Source of the DNA: Burhinus oedicnemus
Lineage: Eukaryota; Chordata; Aves; Charadriiformes; Burhinidae
Assembly (NCBI GenBank): GCA_008921705.1
Contig: VFFE01009165.1
Span: 1,183,183 to 1,247,182 of the forward strand
DNA: 64,000 bases
Direction: 5' to 3'
In this document: piece by piece, positions 1 through 14,405 of the stretch
How the letters are laid out: the number at the start of each line of letters is the position of its first letter
Numbering within the stretch: position 1 is the first letter of the stretch
Notes under the pieces: model-generated
Seen by the model: only the letters and a program-made list of their open reading frames with translations
What the model was told of the DNA's origin: nothing
Database searches by the model: none
Position numbers and translations under genes: made by a program

Positions 1-3000
1 GACCTCCTGACCCACTAGACCTTTTCCCATTTCTCCCCACTGTGTTCTATACAAGAATATCCACAGTCAGGTTTTTTCCAATGCCATACTTCATTAAAAA
101 CCGGATTCACTTTCACCTTCTGTGTAAATTGTCTTCTGAGTTTTGTTCACCGTTATTCAGGTCAATGAGATGTACATAAGGAGATGCTACTTTCCGAGGG
201 GTAAGAGCCAGGGCAGGAAAGCAACCAAAATACATTCCATTTGGAAGGGATTTTCTACTTTCTCCAGTATTTATGTGAAATATTGGTGGGGAGAACGGTA
301 TCTCACAGAACTGAACTGTTGGGTAGTCAGGAGCTTCTTGACAGATAAACTGGTTCATTAATGTACTCTCAACTTACTCAAATTATAACCCATAAAGACA
401 GGCCAGGCAGTGAATTCTGCTTCTCATATTCACCTCAGCTGTGAGGCAAAACATCAAGTGAAATATGAAGTACACTGAGTTGCAGGTGATATGTTTCAGC
501 TCCTCATAAAGGGGCAAACTAACTCCAAGAATCTATAGATTTTAGCAAGAATCTTACCTGTCTACAGCAGTCTGATCCACAGCCCAAGCAGGAGCCCTTG
601 CATGCAAAAGCTGATATGCAGATGGACAGATGGATGACCACTTGTCCCGCTGCCCTGTGACAGCTCTTAACTCTTACTGAATTTCTGCAGGCAGCATAGA
701 GTTGCTACCACTAATGTAAGTAATCATCCTTCACATACTTGCCTCCAAAGTCAGTGCCTAAGTGTGGCTTTAAAAATGGCTATATTGATAACTACTAAAC
801 TACACAGTGCTGGGACATATGATGGTCCATACTGTTTAATTGTTAACATGCACCGTCACGCAATTTGGCTTTTTCAGTGTCAAACTCTCTCCAGCAATGC
901 TCAGACAAGACACTAATGGCTCCCTCCTGGCAGAGTAGGCAAAGCAGCTTGCTGTGGAGGAAAGGCAGCTTACCCGTAAAGATGTACTACTTCCCCTGAG
1001 CTACCTCTGTTAAATAAAGCATGTAGCTGACAGGATTAAAAGGAGCTGAACAGACACTGAAGTCACGTGTAAGTTTTCTGATGCTCAGCAGTGACATTTT
1101 GGCATCTTCCACTTGAAATACTCCTAGAGGGTGGCACTCTGTTCTGTTACCGCAAGCTATTTACAGGCTTGAAGCATGAAACAGTTTATGCTTGGGAACA
1201 GTAAACCTTGGGCTAACAAGGTTGAGACATTTAATTAGGAGAAACTGTGATTTAGATATGCAGGAAGACTAAAACTGAAAAGCAGAGGCTTATCTCTAAC
1301 GCTAGTAATTTAGTTATAATTTCTTCTGCTGCGACCTTCCTGTGAAATGTTTCCATTAGATATTGTACCTTCACTAAGAGCATGACAATCATCTGATAGA
1401 AACACTCTTCTGTAGCAGAAATAAACCACGAACTAATTAGCATAAAAATCAATACACGAATTCACCTTAATTATCATAAATAACTCAGGCAAGTCATAGA
1501 TAGCAAAGCACTTTTCTCTTTTGGGTGCAGGTGACTCTTTCTTGGTTTAACATAGGTAAAAATCACTTTTGGGATTCCTTTTCTCGTTCGTGTCACATTC
1601 TATTTGGCATAAACTGCTAAATTTTACTCTAATATTTAGTAAAAAATAGCAACATTTTATAAACATTAGTACGAAAAAGGAAATGAAATTTTTCAGGGAA
1701 AAATTTGAATAAGCAAAAGAAAAAGAAAATTGCAGGAATAAACAACAGAATTTTTGGAATTAGGATGGATGAATGTAGATTCATGTAAATGGACATATTC
1801 ACATGACTCTTGTGGCTGTTCACTCAACTCCTGGCCAGGTTTTGGCCTAACACAATGCTCACGCTAAGGCCTGATGTTTGCTGGGAGCAGTGCCAGATAA
1901 AGTTTGATTCACAGAGCGTGTTGTCCTGTAAATCTGGGAGATCCAAAGGAATAATATTCAGTCAAAGTGAGCAAGAAATGGGTATGAGCATGGTGGTTAA
2001 GAATATATTGACAAATGTGAACAAATATTTCCAAGATGTAATTATATCAGGTCTCCATAATCCTCTAAAGCAGATGTTAACTGGGATTGTGTGTTACAAC
2101 TGAATGCTTTTTATGCTTCTGAGAATTATACCTTTGCATTTTGTTCGTTTGAGATCTAAAATATTCTGTGGTTGTGGTACCTATACCAAAGGCAACTTAA
2201 CTCTGCCTCCAAGAACAAACAAAAGTTGTGAACACTAACAAAAAGTGCATTTTATTGAATCTATGTACATATTTAATCTTATACATTTATTTATTTAACC
2301 AAATATAATTAAGATAAAGATATTGTGCATCTAAATATATCCCACTTATGCATACTGAAGATTCATGGCAATATAATGTGCTTTATTTTGCCAGTTGTGA
2401 ATTAGAAAGCCTTCTCTAAATTTTTAGAATTGAACAGGTTTACTGACTACTAATTTTTTTTGCTTTTACGTAAATTCTCATCATGGTTAAAAGAAATACT
2501 TGCATCACAGAAGAAATTTGAGGTCTTTCAAACATATATTAAACAAGTTAGGAATATAATTAATAACAACCCATTAGAGAAATTTTGTTATGTATATAAA
2601 CATGCATAAGTCACAGCAAAATATATTTTTTTAATCTGAAAATCATTATTTTTGTTTAGAAGAACACTTCAATCTGCTGGCATGGAGGAAGAGGAACTTA
2701 TTCAGCACTCCTCATAGAAAGTCAATAGGAGTTTGCTGAGATATTAGAAATGCTTCTCATCCAGTATTGCACCTTCTGTTTTAACAGGAATTGTATTAAA
2801 AAGTTTCATACCCTAGCAACCATAGCGATAACCCACTCTATTACAAAAAAATAAAGCAGCAATACAAGTAGAAGGTTACAGATTAAGATAGAAATTCCTA
2901 GGAAGGCTTTGAAACATATTATGCAAACAAATATTCTTCATTTTTGTAAAGTATAGTAAAAGCATTAAAGTCCCATTTTCTTTCACACAGTTGCCTACTA

Positions 3001-6000
3001 AAACTAGTTTAGGGTGAAACATCTCAGTATCTCAGCCCTCTGAACTGAAGAAATGGGACTGCCGTGTTCAGAAGCTAGAGTGATGGCCTGCAGACAACTC
3101 TAAATATGATAAATAATATAGTTTTAATTAATGAACTTTATTAATTTAGCAGGTTTGTGTCTGAGATTTGAACGTGATCCTACCCCAGAGCATACATGAG
3201 CAAGTGGAGCTGAGTACAACTGGAAGCAGAACCTGGTCTTCAGCCATCCAAGTGTCGTAACTTAATGGCTTCACAGTAATTTTCACAGAACATTATTATC
3301 AAAATTAATGCTAAACTTTGTAGAGCAGTACTGAATATCACGCTTCAGGGCTTATGTTGTTATAAACCCAACATGAAAGGATAACTAGCTTTGTGTACCA
3401 AGCTCTAACACTTTCCTCTGAAGCCTTGGTAATGGCCTGGACAATCGATTGATCAGCTATTTCCAATTCAGGTATTTCCTTTTTCAGAAGTACACTTCCC
3501 AAATTAAAGTGCTTGATACAGTTTCAACTGGAGTCCACTGTTCAGTATAACCATGATTTAAAATTGGATTTAATCCAAAACTATGACACACCACTTCTGT
3601 AGCAGCCAGCCTTTAAATGATGTAGTATAATAAGAAAAGCACTTACTATATAGCCAGGTAATTAACTATATGAATAACCAAGTAATTTTCCTGCTATAGT
3701 TTAATTTGTGAAAACATTTTAATCACCTTTAAGTCAGTAGCCCCCATGCAAATACTCTTCATGTACTGTGAATTTTCAATTTCCTGTTCTTAATTTGCAT
3801 CCTTTTTAATTGTCTCATCTAAATGCACATTTTTTTTCATTAAAAATGGCTTGAGTAATGATGTAGGAATAATATTCTTCAGGGCCTTTTTATTTTCAAC
3901 TCTAGTCACCTGTGAATTATATCTTCCTTAATACTTGAGTGAAGACCTGCCATTAGGAAGACCATAATAAATATGACTCGTTATCAGAATACAAATGGAA
4001 AATAAACCTATACTTTAAAAATTACTAGACCTCTGGGAGGAGTTAGACCTTGATTTATATTAGGTCCCTGAAGACTATAAGGCTGTGACAAACAGTTCTC
4101 ATTACCTATGCTCTGTCTACACTTTATCTATTGCAGACTTCAGGGCAAACAGTTACACACGTAGAATGTGCTCATTACAAACCAAGAAAGATAGGTAAAA
4201 GTCCAATAAATATTAGCACAGATTTATCCATATTCAAATAAGAGTTTGAAGGGTCAGACTTCTTACAAAAATCATCATACATTCATTTACAAAATTGCTG
4301 ATAATATTTTGGTTGGAAGAATATCACTGCAGACATCACTCATGGCAAACAGGCTCCCTCCTAAGCACCTCCGATTCGGGGTGATGCTGAGTGAAATGAC
4401 TGGGTCTAAGAATTTTCTCACCTGAAAATAGAAATTTAGTACAACCAGGGCAGTTTGCTTTATTTTGTCACAATCTCCAATTATTTTATTAATTTCTAGA
4501 AGCAAATGTTTTGAAAGCTGGGGAATTCACTGCCCGTTATTGCTGGCAGCTAGGGCTTGCCTGGTTGGAGTAAACAAGTGCAGCCAGAAATTGCAGGCAC
4601 TTGCCTGGCTCTGGAGGAGCCCAGCACCTACCAGTCACCACGGCCAGCACAGAGCCTCAGTTCAAGCGGGTATGTCACATGAAAAACAGTGCCTCAAAAG
4701 GGGATCAAGAACAGTGACCCATGTGGAAAGCTGCTGCTAAAGCAAGCTGGTGATCTGCTATGGAGAGCTTCACCAGCAGCGTTTCCAAAAGGCTGATGCA
4801 AGCTCTCCTGCGCCAAGATTTCAGCAGCTCCAGCAGACAATGACTCGAATGAGAAAAGGAACCTGGATTAATAAGAAAAGATCTGAACTGTAGGGCTCGT
4901 AGGGACATTTATTCATTGCCTGAGACACCCCCTATATTTTCCCTGGGTGAAAGGAACTTTAGATTGCCATTCACCCTAAAGGGTCACCCTTTTCTGAGGC
5001 ACTTTCCCAGTCTGTGAGGAGGCAGTGGTTTGAAAAGGCTTGAATGTATTATGCTGGTTTAGGCAGACAGTATTTTATTCTGTCTGTACATCAAAAGAGA
5101 TTGCATCTTAGGGGAAATTTCCTGAGCTATATAATAAACTCTCCTTGTATTTCTCTTCTTTTATTTTATTCTCTGCTATGTTTTCTCATATTTTACTCTT
5201 CAATATAGGATAAAAATACCAGAAAGGTAGAAAAGGAGAGAAATCCTGCCAATTCTAAATCCAATAAGGTGCCGAGAAAAGTTAGCACAGCTTAGCATGT
5301 GACTTTTAAACTGCTCTTTAATTCAACACAAGGTGACAGTTGTTAATCTGAAACATCTCACATAAAGAAATACCAAAAACTCTAGGCAACATCTGATTCA
5401 TGAGAATTTCCATGAGTTTTGTGTGCAGATCAGACAGAATGTATTCCCACAGAAAGGGCAAGAAATTAAGATAATTATCTTTTTTGTATAAATGAGTGAT
5501 GCACATTTTTATTTCTAAAGAAAAAAAAATACCGAAGCACTTTGTTATCACTACCTCTTCCTTTTTTATCAAAATTCTGCATCACAACCTGTCCAGAAAA
5601 CACTTTGTAGCCTCAAATCAGGTTTTTCCACTTGTTTTTTCAATAGAAATTCATTCTCATGGGACCATTTTGCTCTTGGTGAGCTACATCTCAATTAGAA
5701 GACAATTCACTGAGGAGACTCAGTTTGAATTTTTGCTTCATCTAGTCATGCTCAATTGAACATAGATGCTGGTGATCATTAAAGGCCACGGCTTTCTTCT
5801 GACAGTTTTGTGGAAAATGTCCAAAACCCACACAGTGTCTGAATTTCATATTCCCCTGAAATTAGAGGTGCACTGCATGGTGAGATGACCTTCTGTAGCT
5901 CTCCCCCCAATACACTCACACTTCAACATTCTCATATGTACAGCAGAAATAATCAGGAAAATATGACCAGCATAATAAATGTAACAGCAAAGGTTATAGC

Positions 6001-6334
6001 AAACACTGGATGTTCCTATGAAGTAGGTATGGACCAGTTCCCTAGCTTGCCATGCTTCAAGTATTGAAATAATATAGAGATTTGAGAATTTCAGAATTAT
6101 CTTTACAAAATTGTAACTTACTGAATCTATTAAATAATAAAAAGAGCCAGCTGTTACACAGCACCTATTTAGGAACTCCTAAACGCTATACATATGTTGG
6201 GGCAAATGTTTTGTGCCTGGAGGAAAGCAGAGAAGCTGCCTGTTGATGTGGTTCTTTGGCATGGCTAGGAGGCCAGCCAAAGCCCATAAACCAGCTTTTC
6301 TTCCAACTTTTTGTTAAAAGGACCAAGCAATCCT

Positions 6335-6400
6335 TAAAAACAAACAAACAAACACCAAACAAACAAAAGACAATCAAAGAAAGAAACAAACAAAACACCA
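6335..6400. repeat. AAAC-type imperfect microsatellite
   Basis: An imperfect run of AAAC units, interrupted by AAAG and AATC variants. It could be the decayed A-rich tail of an old retroelement, but no element body is visible on either side. Confidence 0.85.
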
Positions 6401-8989
6401 ACCCTCCCTATGTAACTCTTCAGAAAACTCTCCAGCCTGTTCCCTAACTCACCATTTTCTACAACCGAGGCGGGGGGCAGTGGAGGGGGGAGAAGGTCAA
6501 CATAGTGTTTACATCTTCTGCCAGCTGCTGGAAGTGGTTCCTGCATATACCGTGCCCATGGCTTATGCAATAGCCAGTGGCTGTGCCTATACACTTGCAC
6601 GTACCTGTTGGCTGCACGGGAGCTGTGTAACCAGGGGGTTTGGTTTTACCAGAGATCCCATGACTTATGAACTGAGACCTACAGACTTTAGGTTGAGCAC
6701 TTCTATCAGGGGTATCTGTTATCTCAGCTTCCTGGTAGCATAAGAGACGCAGTTGAAATGCATGGACCCACCAGGTGATAAGCTGCAATCTCCAAAGTGG
6801 ATGGAGGTAAATTTTGTGAGTTTTCCCCTCACTGTGAATTTTAAAGATGACTCAATCCAGAATGAAAGTTATGTATGCCCGGGACTTACTAATATAAATA
6901 TCTCCTTTGCGTCTTGATATATTCTCAAAAGGCCTCAACCATTTCTCTCATCCATAACTTTAAACCAGCTTTAGAATGTTTCCATCAATGCAAAGAGAAG
7001 TATTGCTTTGAATATATCAAAGTCGTCATAAAACACTCCAGGATACTGCACAATCTCATCTTTAAAATGGATATTAAAAAAAGGCGGGGGAGCTAAAACT
7101 ACAATTTACATGTAAAAAATATTCTGATGCTGCCCTCTGATCTCACTTTAGCAGAAATAATATTAATTGAAACATAGTACAACAGAAGAAAGGTCCAAAT
7201 ACAATGGAAATTAAGTAAAATAAATTATCTAAGAGAATGACAGAAGTATATTGGAGTTTGGTTGTTGTTATTATGACCTTAGAGAAGAAGCTAGGTATGC
7301 TTTAGACAGAAAAATAGGAGGGGAATAACAAAGTAGTAATTTCTGTTCTTCCTAGTGATTCCAACAAAAGTAGTTCACAGACATTATAAATAGAAAATAT
7401 GCACTAGGTCATGTGTTCCATCTCCTTACCAGGCCAAGATATTTTGACTTACCTGCAAATCACATTTTCCATGGTTAATACTATAACTTGTTCAAATGGC
7501 TTGAAGAAAAAGCAATATTGAAGCATAAGGTAATAAAGCTCATACCTTCATTATTCTATTGTTCAGCTGACGAAGATTTTCTGCAAAGGCAGTTTATTGA
7601 GAAAGCAGTACAACAGATCACGTTATGAATACCGGTTTTGAAATGCAGGAAGTCTGTTTATTTATTTATAAGTGACAGCTTAGATTCTATCAGCTGCAGT
7701 ACTGTCAGGCAGAGACAACCAGCTGACTCAGAGACACTGGGGCCAGAGCACGTCCCGGCAGAAAATCCTGCCCGCACAACCTATGACCAAGACAGAAATA
7801 AGGTTGAATCCAACCCTTACAGTGTCAGATCAGGCTGTAAAATGCACCTTTTTGGTAAAGCTTTCTTCCAGAATCACTGCTTTTAAAACTCATCCATACA
7901 CACTCACAGTTTTCTTCCTTTAGGCATTACAAGGATGGAGAAGAGTAACCATAGCATTTTGCTCCAGGTTTTCTAATCTCTAAGGCTTTTACTGAGGATT
8001 TTACCCTCAGGCACTGGCTACCAATCTTTAACGCAAACAGCCAAGCCCACTAATAAGATTTACCCTAGTGTACAGTGAGATAATAAGATGCCAGTTCACA
8101 GTGCATTACACAGGAAAAGAGCCTGCCTGCATTACGCTTGCCCTGCTCCCTGTTCACTAGTGGCTCTTAAGGGAGGTAAAATCCCAACATCATGAACAAA
8201 ACACACACAAAACTGAAGTCATTGGGTAAAGTATTCTGTGTACTTTCAAACTGCGTACACAACCATTATGGCAGACGGCGTATTTTCGTACTTGTGGATA
8301 TTGGGCAGATATTTTAATTCATAAGAAATAGAACTAATTAGGGGGAACCTAAGGAAGTAAACAAGTAGGTTATTAAATCTGCTTACGACAGTAGCTAATA
8401 ATCCTCATATAGGTAATGCATCCAAATAGCGTCACTGCAACCGCTTATAATTTGCTCTCCCATTTTTTCTAAGTACACTTAATAACATTTACTTCCAGCA
8501 GTGCAAACAAACCTTCCACATCCCATATCAACAGCTATCATTCTGTGAACTAGGAAAAATAAAAAATGCATGAAGTCCTAAAATCACAGAATGAATTTTA
8601 ATAAATAATATGTTAGTTTTGTTGTAAGATTATAGGACATGTGAAAAATATGTATTATGCTTCCTATAATGTTCAGATGGGGTAATCTGTATAGACTGAA
8701 GACTGTGGAATTGTACAGAATATGTCATTTGTATCTAGCTATTCACAGAACAGTGTAATTTTTACACTGATTATTTATACAGTACACAGAGAAGAATTTG
8801 AAGTGATTGAAGAGGCTGCCAAACACCATACTCTGCCTTCAGGATATAGATGATGCCTTTAAAATGGGTGAAAGACTAATTAATCTTGAACTGTTCACGG
8901 GTGATATATAAGATAATATGCCTTAGCCTGACAGCATTTTGGGAAGGCAGACAATTAAAAACTGAGCCACAATTTTCTTGGCAAGGCAG

Positions 8990-9002
8990 CACACACACAC
9001 AC
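8990..9002. repeat. Short (AC)n microsatellite
   Basis: About six AC units in a row, uninterrupted. Nothing else is associated with it. Confidence 0.85.
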
Positions 9003-11609
9003 GAAAACAAGGCAAGAGAGTTTAATATGCAGTTGCATGAGAATTTAAATGCTACTTGAAATACAACTTGAAACTCAATCTTCACTGCAAACATTATAGG
9101 TAGCTACAGGGCAGCCAGGCTGAGTTTGACAGAACCCACAGCTTCAGGCCCTGGAACAAATATTTTACTGGGGGAAAAGGCTGCTATATGCATTTTATTG
9201 TAGTATCACTTTCTAGCAATAAATAATCTGCAACTTTCTAACAGATGCAACTTTCATGGCCAATTGCTCTTATATTCTTCAATTTTCTCAAAGATAACCA
9301 CCAAAATGTATGTAGCCCATAATGGAATGACAGTCGTCTTTACTGTTTCATTTTGCATTTGTCCAATATGTGTACACATCTATCATTACTTCCTCTTATT
9401 CCTTATCATGTCTGAAATTAGATGACAAACTTCCTAAAACAAAGACTATATCAACATAGCAGTCATGAACTTATCCTGAGTGAAGCAGAGAATTTAAAGA
9501 TGTCACGTCAGAGTAGTCCAAACGTAGAAGGAGCAGCACCCAGCCACAGAGCTCCAGCATGGAGCACAGTAAAAACTAAATTACCCTGCTTCCCAGATGA
9601 ATTTTGCAGCTTGCACTGTACTTAGTGGCTAGATTGCTTCCTGTACCTGAGCTAAGAGGTTTCAAGTGATTGACAATAATCAAGCTTTTTTGTTCTACAA
9701 AAGTACTGGGCAACTTTTGGAGAAGTATGAGAAATAGATAGCAATAACAATGGGTGAGATTTTGGGGTTTTTTTTGTGCATACTGCTAGGCTCTCCAATC
9801 CTCTTTTATGTACTGAACTCTAAGACATATCCGGGACGTAAAAAATTAATAAGCATCTGACTTTTTCCAGTTGTCTTGATTGAAGGACATCACATCTGAG
9901 TATATCAAAACCTATCTGCCAGAAATTTTGTTATAACATCCCTTATGGAATAAGGGGGGAGGGCAAGGCAGAGATGACATGGTTTAATCACCCAAGAGAG
10001 CAGTCTTGTTTAACCTCCCAATACAAAGAATTCACCTCTTTCCCATATTCGTTGTCACATTCCCCTGGCTTGCAATATTTCATGCTGCACATGACACAAC
10101 TTGAAGCACAATCAAAAGCAAGGTTGTGTTTGCACTGACATTTGGAAGAAATATTTTCTGGTTTGCACATGATAGCAAAAATGGTGCCTACCTCCTAGTT
10201 AACCCACTGGAAATCTGATTACTTGGAACTATCCAGATGGGTGGTTGCAGGTAGCAGATGTCTACATGGTTCACACATTTTTAGCATGAGTCTATAATGG
10301 AAGAATTCACCCTTGCTTATGTTATGTTCTTTTCAAGTAAAGCCATAAAAATAGCATAATACTTGCACGCTAGAAAAAAAGATCTACTCCCACAAGTCTT
10401 GTCTTTGATCTCAACTCTGTCTTTTTTTAAAAATCCAAACTTATACCAGTATGGCACCATGTCCCCACTATCTCATTTTCAGCTGCTCAGCATGAGAGTA
10501 AGTAGTTGCTGCTAAACGAGACAAAACCCATTTATTTATCATTCACAAATCTCCAGAGTTTCAGTACCACTCAGGTTAACATACTTCTCATACAAATTAT
10601 TTAACACTTAGCTGTTCGAAGGATTTATAATGAAAGCAGACACCAGATACTTCTCAAGGCAATTCACCGCTGTTGAATGAATCACTTATTTCCGCAGTCC
10701 TCACTTGTATGTTTTTTTCATACTTATTTATCTAGATATTGGGATCTAGATATGGGTGTTTTTACTGCCAATATTTCTGGGATGTAAAATGATAATTAAG
10801 CAAGTGTTTAATTCTGGAAATGTCAGCCTAGGATAAATTAACATGGCTCACCCAATGATGCAAAGAGACAACAGATGCGACATCACTCTTCCATCGCTAC
10901 CAGCTTTTAAAAAGTCTCTATTTTAATTTCCCAACTTTTTCAGCCACGTAGCTTTTTCTAGGGATCATAAATAACTCTGAAACTGAGATAAGGATATCAA
11001 GAGTGAACTTATTACAAATTAAGCCTGTGGAAACCTCCCATTCTTGTATAATGAGACAGTATTTCTCCAACATTTTGAAGCAAAGCTGTACTAATGTTTT
11101 CTTCACAGAACCTTACTATACACAATAGCATAAAATACACTACAAGACACAAAAAATATGCCTATGTTGCTACCTTCTAGTGAGTGGAAACAGAATTCTT
11201 AACTTGTAGAATTAGAGAAGGACTCTTCTTGCAGTTCTGTCATTGATTTGATTGCTATCTTTGCATGAGTTCAATAATTTACTGAATTGTTGTGAGTTTA
11301 ATTACTGCTGGTGAAATACTTAGCAGTTTCTGAACAGAAAAGACTATATAATGTTCTAAGGGCTCGAGATTAATTTGCCCTGGGGTTGATATACAAATAG
11401 CACATAACCCCCAATTTAACCAACATGACTGAGCTTCTGCTGTAATAGAACTAAGCAGTACTTTAAAAACTCAGAATGTGTGTGTCAGTTTTAAGACTTG
11501 AGGAATATTGCTCATGGAAACCAAAATTTGGAAAAGGTAAAAAAGTAACAAAGGTGATGTCTGGCAAAGATGGAAAAGGGACCTTGCTGATCACAGATTT
11601 TGTTATCAG

Positions 11610-12075
11610 AAAAACTAAAAAGCTGGGAACTGGAAAGTCCCTCAAGGGTCATCCAGCCCAGCTTCCTGCTACCACAAACAATGTAGATAACGAATCCCTT
11701 TTGTAAACAATCAAAGAAGAGCAATTGGGTTTGGGGGCTTGCTTCTCCACTGCTCCAGTTTCAAGGCTGTTCCAGAGTATAACTTCTACAGCATTTATAC
11801 AGTTTTTTTCTTAGAATTGCCATCTAAGTTTATTCAGGCCCATTATTATTCTTTTTTAAAAGTTTGCTTTACCTTTTATCTTAAGCAGTAACTTTCTGTG
11901 TTAAGCTACTTACCCTACTGAAGACACCAACAGGACTTCTAGAGAAAGCAATCCTACCCTCCTGTGGACTGAAGTTATTCTAAGCTAAGCAGAGTTCTTT
12001 CAGTCTCCTACCATAAGATATACCCCCCTGTTGTCCCGATTATCCCACACACTTTTTTTGTAAAACTGTTTCACT
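11610..12075 (-). mobile_element. Old CR1-like LINE fragment, 3' part
   Basis: Read on the + strand, this has the order of phrases found in the antisense of a CR1 3' end. First comes a 'ggtcatccagccca' block near 11648 (the usual antisense 'gatcatctagtcca' box next to the 3' UTR). Then come blocks like 'cattattattctt' (11840s), matching the antisense of the conserved C-terminal region of the CR1 polymerase ORF. Last is 'ttctttcagtctcctaccataag' (11996-12018), equivalent to the usual 'tctctcagcctctcctcatag'. Every block carries many substitutions and no reading frame survives, so the copy is old. Orientation is minus because the 3' UTR lies at the low-coordinate end. The element boundaries are approximate. 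Confidence 0.6.
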
Positions 12076-12429
12076 TTAGATGCTCACTTTTTAAAATCTA
12101 CAACCTGTATTTATTTTCAAGTACAAGCATATTTAAAATAGCAAATGACATAAAATCAGAGATGGGACTGCATCAGGAGTTGTAGTCTGCAGCTGTAAAG
12201 GGCTCAGGCTGTAAAAAGGTTAGGGGAGAGAGGCAGCTGCAGTAAAGACAGAAGGCTCTGAAGTCACCAGGCTGTGATTCAATGTCCTCTTACAAGAACA
12301 AACATATAACCTGTCATGCTTGTTGAATTACGAGGAAGGGGTATATTCTTGTTGGGTTTTGTGTTTTCCTTTAACCAACTAATTCTCAAGTTATATGCAT
12401 GAAAGTATGCTAGTATTTTTGGAATATGA

Positions 12430-12745
12430 TCAGCCATTATTTCACCAACACCTTTTACAATAGCACAAATACTTTCCCTATCTCTGAACTTACATGTTCT
12501 AGGAAGGCTTTTGTCTTTTTCAGAGCTGCATCACATAATTATTCTATGATTAACTGTGTCTCTGTCTTTATCACTCATTTTCAATTTACAGTAGACTTCT
12601 TATTAGTAGTTCTTAAGTACCTGACCTTGTACTAGAACATTTCATTCCATTTCTATTAATGCTGTTTTAAGGTCACCCTGATCTTCCTATGCATTATTCT
12701 CATCTTCCTGTGAATTCTCAGTGTATCTCAGCTTTGACCGATTAC
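12430..12745 (-). mobile_element. Old CR1-like LINE fragment, polymerase region
   Basis: The stretch looks like the antisense of the CR1 reverse transcriptase region that lies upstream of the piece at 11610-12075. A block near 12510-12560 resembles the antisense of the 'lead to AFWAA' part of the polymerase ORF. A block near 12660-12740 (ending 'tctcagctttg') resembles the antisense of the region just before the catalytic motif. It has the same orientation and order as the fragment at 11610-12075, so both are probably one copy with about 350 bp of decayed or inserted sequence between them. Similarity is weak and this call needs a repeat search. Confidence 0.4.
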
Positions 12746-13384
12746 CAGATTTTTCTATCTGGCCCACGACATTTCAGTAGTACTTTATTATTTCACATTG
12801 TTTAGAATGATATGGACTACTCGGAAGCAGTGGGAAGAACAGGTGGATGCAATATATGAAGCTGGTGAGATACACTGATTTCACAGATCACCGTAAACTT
12901 AGGTGTAACGAGAAACAACTGGAAGGCCGCTGCTGTAGATGAGCTCCAAATTCACATCACCTCATTTTTAGCATTTAAATGAATTCTATTATTACTCCTT
13001 ATACTACCCATGATTTTCAAAGGAAGTAATTTTCAAACGTGATTCAGCCCACTGAAGATCTGAAACATCATTAGAACACGACATTCTCTTTCTTATTTAG
13101 GCTCCTAATTTAACTATGACAGCCAGGTGCCCACACTTAAATGTAATTATCCTGAACTTTCACGACTAGTTTCTAAATAATACAAATCAACTTTATCCAA
13201 ACTTTGCTCTGCACAGTGGCATTTTAAAACATGAAAATGAAAAAACAATTTTGATATACTAATTGCCACTTTGGAATTTCCCCTATGGATTCTTCTATGG
13301 ATATGTTTCTAGTGGATTTGGTCCTTTTCATTTGAAAGTGAACATCCATTAAATCAATAATAAAACAGTAAGGTACCATGTATT

Positions 13385-13401
13385 TGTGTGCGTGTGTGTG
13401 A
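13385..13401. repeat. Short (GT)n microsatellite
   Basis: A GT-alternating run with one C interruption. Confidence 0.85.
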
Positions 13402-14405
13402 GACTACATCAAACAATATATACAAATCCCATATGTGTATTCTGTATACACAGTACAAACAATGGCATTTGTTATCAAGGTACTTTACATAAAAATCCCA
13501 TCCTGGTCACAGATTAGGACTCTTCTCTCTTGGTTTGGATTAATATTCTCTAGATCAGTCTTAATCAATCCCATTTTATCTACAATAGCGTATTTTCTCT
13601 CTTAAAAGGATAATTTTGGATCTGACTTTATTTATCACTTCTGTTAATGACACTTTTTATTAAAAATCTTGTCAGGTTGCTTTGGGTCCAAATGCATGTG
13701 TGATATTTGTATAAACAAATGGGAGCGGGTGAGTCGAATGGGCTTTTTGGCCCTTTCTGAATGAATTACCTTAAAAAAACCCCTGCATCAGCCAATATGG
13801 GGCTTTATAACCAACACAAATCCAAACGTGCTTGAGAGAAAACTTCTGCAGATCTGGTCCCATGCACCTGCACAGACATCTCTGACTGCTGCTCTCAACT
13901 CTCCAGTGGTAGAAAGGACAATTTCATCTCAGGATCACAAGAGTTTCTGTTTCTCTAGCAGATTCTGGAGTCAAGTGTCAGCCCTGGCTCTGCTGCCACA
14001 TCGCACTGCGGTAGAGAATGAAATAGACAGAAAATGGTTCATTTTCTTAAACCACCCAAACATGTACCAACAAGTACAATGTGAGATATCACAACCCACA
14101 TTCTATTTCTGTTCTACATTTTACTTTAGGACCATAAATGCTTTTATAAGCTTTCTAAGATTGCATAGGCTATTAAGGAATGGAAGGTGATGTGAGGCTT
14201 AAGCATCTGAGCAGGAGCTCAGGGAGGAAATGGACTCTTAAAATTTGCAGGGGTACAAGACAGACGTGCAGCACTTCACAGCAGAGTGACGCTGGGAGAG
14301 AACAGAAGTGTGTGTTGCAAGACAGCCAGGGAGAAGAGCAGTGGGAGCTGGATACTCTTCATATCAAGGGAGTCAGATACTAACTGGTGGAGCCTTCAGG
14401 GTGAG

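Larger units (their letters stand above)
1..11609. other. Unannotated AT-rich stretch, no gene recognised
   Basis: Apart from two microsatellites listed separately, I see no repeat family, RNA gene or recognisable protein here. Open frames are short and occur on both strands. Two minus-strand stretches (about 117-361 and 10036-10160) end in plausible splice-donor sequence and are discussed as findings, but neither is strong enough to annotate as an exon. A slightly GC-richer patch lies near 4490-4730 without CpG enrichment. Confidence 0.6.
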
